64,000 nt of DNA from Marilutibacter spongiae (GTDB lineage Bacteria; Pseudomonadota; Gammaproteobacteria; Xanthomonadales; Xanthomonadaceae): assembly GCF_014145325.1 (NCBI RefSeq), contig NZ_JACHTF010000011.1, forward strand, positions 62,001-126,000, given 5' to 3'. A model generated the notes under the pieces. It was not told the DNA's origin and did not search any database. It saw nothing but the letters and a program-made list of their open reading frames with translations. Every line of letters begins with the position of its first letter. The first letter of the stretch is position 1. Shown here piece after piece: positions 43,876-51,315 of the stretch. The translations under genes and the position numbers were made by a program.

Positions 43876-44559
43876 TCAGCGGCGGCCCAGGCGGGTCGAC
43901 TCGTCGGGACGCAGGCTGCGCGCCCCGGTGACGATCATGCGCACCATCGTCGAGAGCTGGTTGACCAGTTCGGTATCTTTTTCCCGAGGCAGGTCCATGG
44001 CCGTGCCACCCACCGCGAACACCAGGCGGGTGATCGCCTTGGCCGCCAGCGCGGGCTCGTGCAGGGTGGCATGGTCCAGCCGCGCCAGGCGGATCAGGTC
44101 CAGGCGCAGTTCCTCTTCGAAGAATTCCAGTTCGCGGTCGACCGCCTGTTTGAACGCGTCGGAGCCGACCGTGCCCTCGCGCAGGAGGACGTGCAGCAGC
44201 TTGTCGTCGGCCCGCAGCTGCTCCATGAACGCCTCCACCGAGCTGCGGATCACGCTGCGGTTGCCGCCGGCGACCCGTTGCCGGGCTTCACCGATGATCT
44301 GGCGCAGCGAGCGGCCGGCCAGGTCGATCAGCGCGACCGCCAGCTCGTCCATGTCGCGGAACTGCCGGTAGAAGCTGTTGGGGGCGATGCCGGCCTCCCG
44401 GGCCACCTCGCGCAGGCTCAGCGAGGACACGCTGCGATGCGGCCCGACCAGCTTCAACGCAGCGGCCAGGATGTCCTCGCGCGAGATGCTCGGCTTGCGG
44501 CCGGGGCCGTGCTCGTCGGCGGCGGCCGCGGGGCTGGCTGGAGTGGGGACGATGGTCAC
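43876..44559 (-). CDS. fabR: FabR/DesT-type TetR repressor
   Basis: A 227-residue TetR regulator with the HTH SLREVAREAGIAPNSFYRQFRDMDELAVALIDLAGRS, characteristic of FabR. In E. coli and Pseudomonas this family senses the acyl-ACP/CoA pool and represses unsaturated-fatty-acid genes. It starts at GTG 44559, six bases after a CATACT -10 on this strand, so its mRNA may be leaderless. The divergent operon (ferredoxin reductase, desaturase) is the expected target, and a 16-base palindrome lies in the shared promoter. Confidence 0.9.
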   Translation of the reverse strand: MTIVPTPASPAAAADEHGPGRKPSISREDILAAALKLVGPHRSVSSLSLREVAREAGIAPNSFYRQFRDMDELAVALIDLAGRSLRQIIGEARQRVAGGNRSVIRSSVEAFMEQLRADDKLLHVLLREGTVGSDAFKQAVDRELEFFEEELRLDLIRLARLDHATLHEPALAAKAITRLVFAVGGTAMDLPREKDTELVNQLSTMVRMIVTGARSLRPDESTRLGRR

Positions 44560-44619
44560 GGTTCGAGTATGACGAGTCTGAATGGTGGCAGGGCAGGGGG
44601 CATCATAGTCCTGTAATTA

Positions 44620-44635
44620 ATATACAGGTGTATAT
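44620..44635. promoter_or_regulatory. Candidate FabR operator
   Basis: ATATACA-GG-TGTATAT, a perfect seven-base inverted repeat with a two-base spacer, in the only AT-rich patch of this intergenic region. It overlaps the -35 position of the rightward promoter (-10 at 44655-44660) and lies about 60 bases upstream of the predicted fabR +1. Confidence 0.7.
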
Positions 44636-44654
44636 ACATGCGTCCGCACATTGG

Positions 44655-44660
44655 TATAGT
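44655..44660 (+). promoter_or_regulatory. -10 box of the desaturase operon
   Basis: TATAGT is exactly six bases before the ATG at 44667, so transcription should begin at the start codon. The -35 region lies within the palindrome at 44620-44635. Confidence 0.65.
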
Positions 44661-44666
44661 AGCGCC

Positions 44667-45773
44667 ATGAACGCTCGCGTACGCCCCTCCCGATCCCGCC
44701 GCCCGTCCGGCTTCCGTCGCTGGCTGCGTCCTTTCGTAGCGCCGGCCGTCTTCGACTTCTGGGCGTCCCGGGTCAACCGCCTTTGGACCTGGGAGCGCCC
44801 GCTGGCCCAGCTGGTGGGGCGTCAGCGCGAGTCCAGCGACGCGGTGACCCTGTTGTTGCGTCCGAACCGGCACTGGCACGGCTTCCGCGCCGGCCAGCAC
44901 GTCAATCTCGGGATCGAGGTCGATGGCGCGCGCGTCACCCGCAGCTACAGCCTGTCGCAGCCGCCTCGCGCGGACGGCCTGCTGGCGGTCACCGTCAAGG
45001 CGATGCCCGGTGGCAAGGTCAGCGCGCGCCTATGCGAGGGTGTCGAGACGGGGGAGATCTTCGAACTCGCGCCGGCCTTCGGCGACATGACGCTGCCCAG
45101 GACCCCCGAAGGTGAATGGCTGTTCCTGGCCGGTGGCAGTGGCATCACCCCGCTGATGGCGATGATCCGCGCGCTGGCCGCGGACGGCATGCCGGTCCCG
45201 CTGACGTTGGTCTACTGGTCGCGCCGACGCGACGAATTCTGCTTCACCGATGAACTGCGGGCGCTGGCCACGGCCCACGCCGGGTTTACCCTGCACCTGG
45301 TGCTGACCGGCGAAGCGGCCGAGGCCGCCGACGAGCATGAGGGACGCATCGACGAGGCCCTGCTGTCGCGCCTGGTCGATGGTCTGCAGACCCGCCGGGT
45401 CATGGCCTGCGGGCCGGGCGGCTTCGTAGAAGCCGCGCGTGGCCTGCTCGAAGGCCGCGTGCGCGACTTCCAGGCCGAGGCCTTCACCCTGCCCGAAGCG
45501 CCGGTGCTGGACGAGGGCGAGGTGGCGCTGACCCTCAACCGCAGCGGTCGCGTCTTGAAGGTGCCCCGTGGCCAGCCCCTGTTGAACGCGCTCGAAGCGC
45601 AGGGCATCAAGCCGGCCTCGGGCTGCCGCATGGGGCTTTGCAACACCTGCGCCTGCGGGCAGGCCTCGGGCAGCGTCCGCCACCTGCCCAGCGGTGCGCT
45701 CGTGCACGAACCGTCCCAGGCCCTGAAGCTGTGCATCCACGGCGCGGCCACCGACCTGTCGATCGATCTTTGA
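44667..45773 (+). CDS. Ferredoxin reductase for a fatty-acid desaturase (DesC-like)
   Basis: A 368-residue flavoprotein: FAD-binding domain (RSYSLSQPP), NAD(P)H-binding domain (LAGGSGITPLMAMIRAL, ACGPGGFVEAA), and a C-terminal plant-type 2Fe-2S domain with CRMGLCNTCACG and a fourth Cys in LCIHGAA. It passes electrons from NAD(P)H to the adjacent desaturase, like Pseudomonas DesC. An in-frame GTG at 44628 would lie upstream of the expected transcript start and is rejected. Its stop overlaps the desaturase ATG (TGATG). Confidence 0.9.
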   Translation: MNARVRPSRSRRPSGFRRWLRPFVAPAVFDFWASRVNRLWTWERPLAQLVGRQRESSDAVTLLLRPNRHWHGFRAGQHVNLGIEVDGARVTRSYSLSQPPRADGLLAVTVKAMPGGKVSARLCEGVETGEIFELAPAFGDMTLPRTPEGEWLFLAGGSGITPLMAMIRALAADGMPVPLTLVYWSRRRDEFCFTDELRALATAHAGFTLHLVLTGEAAEAADEHEGRIDEALLSRLVDGLQTRRVMACGPGGFVEAARGLLEGRVRDFQAEAFTLPEAPVLDEGEVALTLNRSGRVLKVPRGQPLLNALEAQGIKPASGCRMGLCNTCACGQASGSVRHLPSGALVHEPSQALKLCIHGAATDLSIDL

Positions 45774-46924
45774 TGGAGACTTCCCAGCGCATGCGCACCC
45801 CGACGCCCCGCAAGAAGAACCGCGCCCTGGCCCCCGCAGAACTGGAGGCCTTCGGCAACGAACTCGACGCGCTGCGCGCGCGTACCGTCGCCAGCCTCGG
45901 CGCCCGCGACGCCCGTTACATCCGCAACGTGGTCAAGGCCGTCCGCTACACCGAGGTCGCCGGTCGCGGCCTGCTGTTCCTGGGCGCCTTCGTCCACGGC
46001 GTGCTGGTCCCGGCCTGGATCGCCGGCGTGCTGCTGCTGGCGCTGTCGAAGATCCTCGAGAACATGGAGCTGGGCCACAACGTCATCCATGGCCAGTACG
46101 ACTGGATGGGCGATCCCCAGCTCAACGGCCGCACCTACGAGTGGGACATCGCCGGCACCGCCGAGGCCTGGCGCAAGACCCACAACTTCCGCCACCACAC
46201 CTACACCAACGTCCGCGGCCTGGACGACGACATCGGCTACGGCCTGCTGCGGATCTTCCCGGAGCAGAAGTGGTCGCCCTTCTTCCTGCTGCAGCCGGTC
46301 ATCGCGCCGATCTTCGCGCTGCTGTTCGAGTGGGGCGTGGCGATCCAGGACCTGAAGCTGGGCCGCTGGCTGCAGGGCAAGGTGAGCGCGAAGCAGATGT
46401 ACCGCAAGTTCCGCCCGGTCGGCCGCAAGATGGGTCGGCAGGTGCTCAAGGACTACGTCCTCTTCCCGCTGCTGGCCGGCCCGTTCTTCCTGCCGGTGCT
46501 GCTGGGCAACGTGGTGGCGAACCTGCTGCGCAACGTCTGGACCTACGTGATCATCTTCTGCGGGCACTTCACCACCGACGTGGAGACCTTCCCGCGGGAC
46601 GTGATCAAGAACGAGTCGCGCGGGCACTGGTACCTGCGCCAGCTGCGAGGCTCGTCCAACATTTCCGGCGGTTTCCTGATCGACGTCATGTCGGGCAACC
46701 TCAGCCACCAGATCGAGCACCACTTCTACCCGGACATCCCGGCCAACCGGTATTCGGAGATGGCGGTCGAGGTGCGCGAGATCTGTGCCCGCTACGGGCA
46801 GCACTACAACACCGGTTCGCTGCCCCGGCAGTTCGGCCAGGTCACGTGGCGGATCCTGCGCCACGCCTTCCCGAGCCGCCCGCGTCGTGCGATGCCGCTG
46901 GTCAGGCGCGAAGCCGGCGCCTGA
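45773..46924 (+). CDS. Membrane fatty-acid desaturase (acyl-lipid or acyl-CoA)
   Basis: A 383-residue membrane di-iron desaturase with the three histidine boxes: GHNVIHG, HNFRHHTYTN and HQIEHHFYPD, and hydrophobic helices around them (~70-95, ~185-205, ~245-265). It introduces a double bond into saturated acyl chains with oxygen, giving an aerobic route to unsaturated lipids. Pseudomonas DesB is the closest functional model. Co-translated with the ferredoxin reductase; terminator at 46960. Confidence 0.9.
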   Translation: METSQRMRTPTPRKKNRALAPAELEAFGNELDALRARTVASLGARDARYIRNVVKAVRYTEVAGRGLLFLGAFVHGVLVPAWIAGVLLLALSKILENMELGHNVIHGQYDWMGDPQLNGRTYEWDIAGTAEAWRKTHNFRHHTYTNVRGLDDDIGYGLLRIFPEQKWSPFFLLQPVIAPIFALLFEWGVAIQDLKLGRWLQGKVSAKQMYRKFRPVGRKMGRQVLKDYVLFPLLAGPFFLPVLLGNVVANLLRNVWTYVIIFCGHFTTDVETFPRDVIKNESRGHWYLRQLRGSSNISGGFLIDVMSGNLSHQIEHHFYPDIPANRYSEMAVEVREICARYGQHYNTGSLPRQFGQVTWRILRHAFPSRPRRAMPLVRREAGA

Positions 46925-46959
46925 CACGGGGACGTCTTCGTCGGCCCGCCATCCCGCGA

Positions 46960-46984
46960 CGGCCCGGCAATCGCCGGGCCGTTT
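46960..46984 (+). terminator. Terminator of the desaturase operon
   Basis: CGGCCCGGC-AATC-GCCGGGCCG followed by TTTGCG, 35 bases after the desaturase stop. Stable nine-base stem, short U-run. Confidence 0.65.
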
Positions 46985-47056
46985 GCGTGGGGGGCGGGGT
47001 GGAACGCGTCCCCGCCAGTACGCGGAGCGACCCACGCGCGTCGCCCCGCACCGCTG

Positions 47057-48850
47057 TCAGTCGAGGAACTGGAGCTTCGCCAGTTCGGCGTAGAGCCCGT
47101 CCTGTGCGAGCAGCTCGGCATGGGTGCCTTCGGCGACGATGCGACCCTTGTCCATCACCACGATCCGGTCGGCTTTCAACACGGTCGCCAGGCGGTGGGC
47201 GATGACCAGGGTCGTCCGGCCCTCCATCAAGGTCTCCAGCGCCTGCTGGACCGAGCGCTCGCTTTGCGCGTCCAGGGCACTGGTCGCTTCGTCGAGCAGT
47301 AGGACCGGGGCATCCTTGAGCAGGGCCCGCGCGATCGCGATGCGTTGCTGCTGTCCGCCCGAGAGCCGGGCACCGCGCTCGCCCAGTGGCGTGTCCAGTC
47401 CCTCGGGGAGCGCCTGGATGAACTCGCGCGCATGGGCGGCCTGCATCGCCGCGTCGATCGCATCGTCGTCGGCGTCCAGGCGTCCGTAGCGGATGTTCTC
47501 GCGGGCGCTGGCGGCGAAGATGGTCGGTTGCTGCGGCACCAGCGCGATCGCCTCGCGCAGCTGCGCCGGCTCGAGCTCGGCGATGTCGACGCCATCCACC
47601 CGGACCACGCCGCGGTCGGGGTCGTGGAAACGCAGCAACAGCGAAAGCACCGTGCTCTTGCCCGCGCCGGACGGCCCCACCAGGGCGACCGTTTCACCCG
47701 GGCGCACGCGCAGGTCGAAGCCGTCCAGCGCCGGCAGGTCCGGCCGCGCCGGATAGTGGAAGGTCACCTGGTCGAAAGCGATCGAGCCCTGCACCGGCGC
47801 CGGCAGCGGTCGCGGCGTCGCCGGGGCATTGATGCGATTGTCGACATGCAGCAACTCGCTGATCCGACCCATGCCGCCCGCCGCGCGCTGCAACTCGTTC
47901 CAGACTTCGGCGAGGGCGCCGACCGAGCCGCCGCCGATCAGGGCGTAGAGCACGAACTGGGCCAGGGTGCCGGCGCTCATGCGGCCGGCGGCGACATCGT
48001 GCGCGCCCGACCACAACACCAGGGTGATCGCACCGAAGACCAGCAGGATGGCGATCGCCGTCACCCAGGCCTGGGCCTGGATCCGACGTCGCGCCGTCGC
48101 CACCGCCGTGGCGATGGCATCGCCGAAGCGGCCGCGCTCGTAGGGTTCGCGCGCATGTGCCTGGACCGTGCCCACCGCGCCCAGGGTCTCGTTGGCCAGG
48201 GCGTTGGCGTCGGCCACGCGGTCCTGCGCCGAACGCGAGATCTTCTGCAGTCGGCGGCCGCCGAACACGATGGGCAGCACCGCCAGCGGGATCCCGACCA
48301 GGGCGAACGCGGCCAGGCGCGGGCTGGTCACGAACAGCATCGCGATGCTGCCCAGGAAGGTGACGAGGCTGCGCAGCGCCACCGACATGCTCGTGGCGAC
48401 CACGCCGCGCAACAGTTCCGCGTCCGCGGTGAGGCGGGAAACCAGCTCCCCGCTGCGATTGGCGTCGTGGAAACTGGCGTCCAACCCGATCAGGTGTGCG
48501 TAGAGTTGCTGGCGCAGGTCGGCGACCATGCGCTCGCCCAGGAGCGACACGAAGAAGAAACGTGCCGCGGTGGCGAGCGCCAGCACCACCGCCACGCCGA
48601 ACAGCAGCAGGAACGCCTGGTCGATCGCGCGCCCGCCGCCTGCCGCGAAGCCCTGGTCGATCATCGTGCGGAAGGCGACCGGCAGGCTCAGGGTGGCCGC
48701 CGAGGAGCAGGCCAGGGCCAACAGCCAGGCGACCAGGAGGCCGCGGTGCTTGCGCACGAAAGGCCAGAGGGTGCGCAGCTGCCCGACGGGGGCCTTCCGC
48801 GCTGCGGGGGCGGCCGTCGCGGTGGCCGTCGCCGGCGCGGGGTCAGTCAT
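47057..48850 (-). CDS. ABC exporter, MsbA-like half-transporter
   Basis: A 597-residue fused TMD-NBD half-transporter: six membrane helices over residues ~35-320, then the ATPase with Walker A VGPSGAGKST, Q-loop, signature LSGGQQQR, Walker B VLLLDEATSALD and the H-loop IAHRLAT. It forms a homodimer. The family includes lipid A and multidrug exporters; the substrate is not readable. Not fused to a peptidase. It overlaps the yigZ stop by eight bases, last gene of the ECF operon. Confidence 0.9.
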   Translation of the reverse strand: MTDPAPATATATAAPAARKAPVGQLRTLWPFVRKHRGLLVAWLLALACSSAATLSLPVAFRTMIDQGFAAGGGRAIDQAFLLLFGVAVVLALATAARFFFVSLLGERMVADLRQQLYAHLIGLDASFHDANRSGELVSRLTADAELLRGVVATSMSVALRSLVTFLGSIAMLFVTSPRLAAFALVGIPLAVLPIVFGGRRLQKISRSAQDRVADANALANETLGAVGTVQAHAREPYERGRFGDAIATAVATARRRIQAQAWVTAIAILLVFGAITLVLWSGAHDVAAGRMSAGTLAQFVLYALIGGGSVGALAEVWNELQRAAGGMGRISELLHVDNRINAPATPRPLPAPVQGSIAFDQVTFHYPARPDLPALDGFDLRVRPGETVALVGPSGAGKSTVLSLLLRFHDPDRGVVRVDGVDIAELEPAQLREAIALVPQQPTIFAASARENIRYGRLDADDDAIDAAMQAAHAREFIQALPEGLDTPLGERGARLSGGQQQRIAIARALLKDAPVLLLDEATSALDAQSERSVQQALETLMEGRTTLVIAHRLATVLKADRIVVMDKGRIVAEGTHAELLAQDGLYAELAKLQFLD

Positions 48851-49442
48851 CGGACTCGGGTTCCTTCAGGCGTACCCGGTCACGGGTGGCGTCGCGCAGG
48901 CGTGTTTTCAAGGGGGCGAGGCTGTCGGCCGGCACCCGCAGGCGCATGTGCGCGCCGTCGGCGGCGAAGCGCTCGTCGAGTTTCTCGGCCGGATGCTGGG
49001 CGAGCAGGGCATGGATCGCACCGGTGTCGTCGAACGGATAGGACAGGTCCAGCAGGGCCATCGCCACCAGCGGCTGGCGGGGCGCGATGCGCAGGCACTC
49101 GGCCGCGCAGCCGCCATACGCGCGGACCAGGCCGCCGGCACCGAGCTTGATGCCGCCGTACCAGCGGGTGACGACGACCGCGACGCGATCGAACCCCTGT
49201 CCCTCGATCGCCGCGAGGATCGGCCGGCCCGCGGTGCTGGCGGGTTCTCCGTCGTCGTTGAAGCGGTATTGGCCGTCGATGCGATAGGCCCAGCAGTTGT
49301 GGGTCGCGGCCGCGTCGCCCACCTCGGCGAAGAACGCCAGGGCCGCCTCCGCGCTCTCCACGGAGGCGGCCTGGGCAAGGAACCGGCTGTGCTTGACCTC
49401 GATGGCGTGTTCGGCGCGCGCGGCAAGCGTGTCCACGCTCAT
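48843..49442 (-). CDS. YigZ/IMPACT family protein
   Basis: A 199-residue protein: UPF0029 N-terminal domain (AEHAIEVKHSRFLA, ATHNCWAYRI, DDGEPASTAGRPIL, VVVTRWYGGIKLGAGGLVRAYGGC) and a ferredoxin-like C-terminal domain. Eukaryotic IMPACT regulates translation; the bacterial role is unclear. It starts in an ATGA overlap with the anti-sigma gene and ends inside the ABC transporter start. Confidence 0.93.
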   Translation of the reverse strand: MSVDTLAARAEHAIEVKHSRFLAQAASVESAEAALAFFAEVGDAAATHNCWAYRIDGQYRFNDDGEPASTAGRPILAAIEGQGFDRVAVVVTRWYGGIKLGAGGLVRAYGGCAAECLRIAPRQPLVAMALLDLSYPFDDTGAIHALLAQHPAEKLDERFAADGAHMRLRVPADSLAPLKTRLRDATRDRVRLKEPESDD

Positions 49443-50524
49443 GGCGCCGGGTCGGGAGCGGCCCGGAGCAGGCCGATGAGATCGTCGGGCACCTGCAGGT
49501 AGGGGCGCTGGGCGCGCAGCAGCGCCAGGCTCGCGCGCGCCGCGTCGAGGTCGCCGGCGGCCTTGCGCGCGCGGATCCGCTCGAGCCAGTCGGTCGGGTC
49601 GAGCGTCGCGTCGGCTTCCACCGGGATTGCGGCAAGCGCCTCGGGCGAAGCGGGATCCGGCATCGCGACGGCATCGTCCGCTTCCATCCCGGCGGCGGCC
49701 GCAGGCGCTTGCGGTGGCGGCGGCGGGGGCGCATGGGCCACCGCCGCCGGCGCGCGCTCGGGGCGCTCGGGCGTCGCGCGCGCGGCTCGCGTGTAAGTGG
49801 CCCGACGCGCGGCCGCGGGGGCCGGATCTTCGGCGAAGCTGTCGTTGCCCTGCTTGGCCTGTGCCGCGGCCTGGCCCTGCAACTCGACTGCGCGCGCCTG
49901 CTGCGCCGACTCCTGCTGCGTGCGCTCGACGCGGCTCGCGCGCTCGGCTTCGGCGTCTGCTGCGCGCCGGGCCTCGAGCAGCGCGCTCGCATCGGCGCGA
50001 TCGGATCCGGCGGGCGCCGCGTCAATGGCGGTGGACCGGTCTGCATGCGGGGACGCCGTCGAAGGGGCCCGGGGCTTCGCCGCGGAAGCGGTGTTCGATG
50101 CGGCGGCCGGGGTGGAAGGCGGAGCCACCGCGGCTTCGGCGCTTGCCTCGGCCGCCGAGGCCGCGGGCGCATCCGAGGTGCGCCCGGGCAGTGTCTCGAT
50201 CATGACGACGTGCTCGGTCGCGTCGCCTTCCTCCGGCGGCATGTACAGGCCCTCCACGGGTCGCATCTGCCAGACCACCCCCAGCACCAGCGTGAGCGAA
50301 GCGGCGAGTCCCAGCCCGGTCACCAGGCCGCCGGCGCCGCCGGACAGGCCCAGCCAGCGCCGGCGCGCGTGGCGGCGCGGCGCCTCGGTCAAGGCCTGGC
50401 GCGCGGCGGACATGATCGTCGCGTCCAGCTCGGGCGACGGGCCGTCGTGCGGCCCGAGGCGCGCCAGGCGTGCGGCGAGGTCGCGCTCTTCCGCCGACAG
50501 GGGTTCGTTGGGATGGCCGTTCAT
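49439..50524 (-). CDS. Probable anti-sigma factor, membrane, low-complexity periplasmic part
   Basis: A 361-residue protein directly after an ECF sigma gene (ATGA overlap). Residues ~1-55 are charged and probably cytosolic, a membrane helix follows at ~60-85 (GGLVTGLGLAASLTLVLGVVW), and the rest is a periplasmic Ala/Pro/Glu-rich stretch with a PPPPPP run and an Arg-rich segment. No zinc motif (HxxxCxxC) of the ZAS class is seen. Assigned by position and topology; the family name is uncertain. Confidence 0.7.
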   Translation of the reverse strand: MNGHPNEPLSAEERDLAARLARLGPHDGPSPELDATIMSAARQALTEAPRRHARRRWLGLSGGAGGLVTGLGLAASLTLVLGVVWQMRPVEGLYMPPEEGDATEHVVMIETLPGRTSDAPAASAAEASAEAAVAPPSTPAAASNTASAAKPRAPSTASPHADRSTAIDAAPAGSDRADASALLEARRAADAEAERASRVERTQQESAQQARAVELQGQAAAQAKQGNDSFAEDPAPAAARRATYTRAARATPERPERAPAAVAHAPPPPPPQAPAAAAGMEADDAVAMPDPASPEALAAIPVEADATLDPTDWLERIRARKAAGDLDAARASLALLRAQRPYLQVPDDLIGLLRAAPDPAP

Positions 50525-51066
50525 GGGTTCAACCTCGTGCGCAGCTTCTCCATCGCGTAGCGAAGCCGCGATTTGACGGTTTCCCGGCCCGCGCCGGTGA
50601 TCTCGCCGATTTCCTCCAGGCTCAGTTCACGGGTGAGTCTCAGCAGCACGACCTCGCGCTGCTCCTCGGGCAGTTCTTCGATCGCCCGCTGCAATTGCCG
50701 TCGCTGCTCGAACTCGGACAACTGCCGCTCGGGGGTGTCCGGGTCGGGGATGCGCGCCGCGCGCTCGTCGCCATCCTCGGGTGCGGGCGGCCGGTGCTTG
50801 AGGCCGCGCCAATGGTCGTTGAGGCGATTGTGCGCGATCCTGAACAGCCATGTGCTGAATGCGGCGTCTGGCGTCCATCCGGCGCGGGCGGCGATGACCC
50901 GCTGCCACACGTCCTGGAAGAACTCGTCGGCCAGCGCCCGGTTGCGCGCCTGCTGCACCAGGAAACGGTACAGAGGCCCGCGGTGCCTCGCGTACAGAAG
51001 GTCGAAGGCATCGGCATCGCCGGCCACCCAGGCGCGCATCAGCGACGCGTCGTCCGGTTCGGTCAT
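50521..51066 (-). CDS. ECF RNA polymerase sigma factor
   Basis: A 181-residue ECF sigma: region 2 (LLYARHRGPLYRFLVQQ, LADEFFQDVWQRVI, FSTWLFRIAHNRLNDHWR) and region 4 (LPEEQREVVLLRLTRELSLEEIGEITGAGRETVKSRLRYAMEKL). Start at ATG 51066; an ATG at 51090 would add eight residues and is possible. First gene of sigma-anti-sigma-yigZ-ABC, all overlapping. The 249-base gap to the divergent GGDEF-EAL gene shows no clear promoter. Confidence 0.9.
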   Translation of the reverse strand: MTEPDDASLMRAWVAGDADAFDLLYARHRGPLYRFLVQQARNRALADEFFQDVWQRVIAARAGWTPDAAFSTWLFRIAHNRLNDHWRGLKHRPPAPEDGDERAARIPDPDTPERQLSEFEQRRQLQRAIEELPEEQREVVLLRLTRELSLEEIGEITGAGRETVKSRLRYAMEKLRTRLNP

Positions 51067-51315
51067 GCTGCGTTCGATCCCCGAGTCCATTGCGGCAAGG
51101 GTACGTTCAGACGTTGCCGACGGGAAGAAGCTGGTGCATTGTGTACGCACGCCAGGCAGCGGGGGCTGTCCGGCAATGGGGAAGGTCAGGCTCATGGATG
51201 ACCGAACGCACGAGGGCGCACTTCGGGGTTGCCCACTGCGTTCGACAGGTCGTCCGCGCAGCAGGCCGCAGCGAGGCCAGGCGGGGGGCTCAATGCGTAG
51301 AGGCTCGAGAAACAG

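Noticed and set aside
44628-44666. GTG 44628 as start of the ferredoxin reductase
   Set aside because: It lies upstream of the likely +1 and within the operator; the ATG at 44667 fits the -10.
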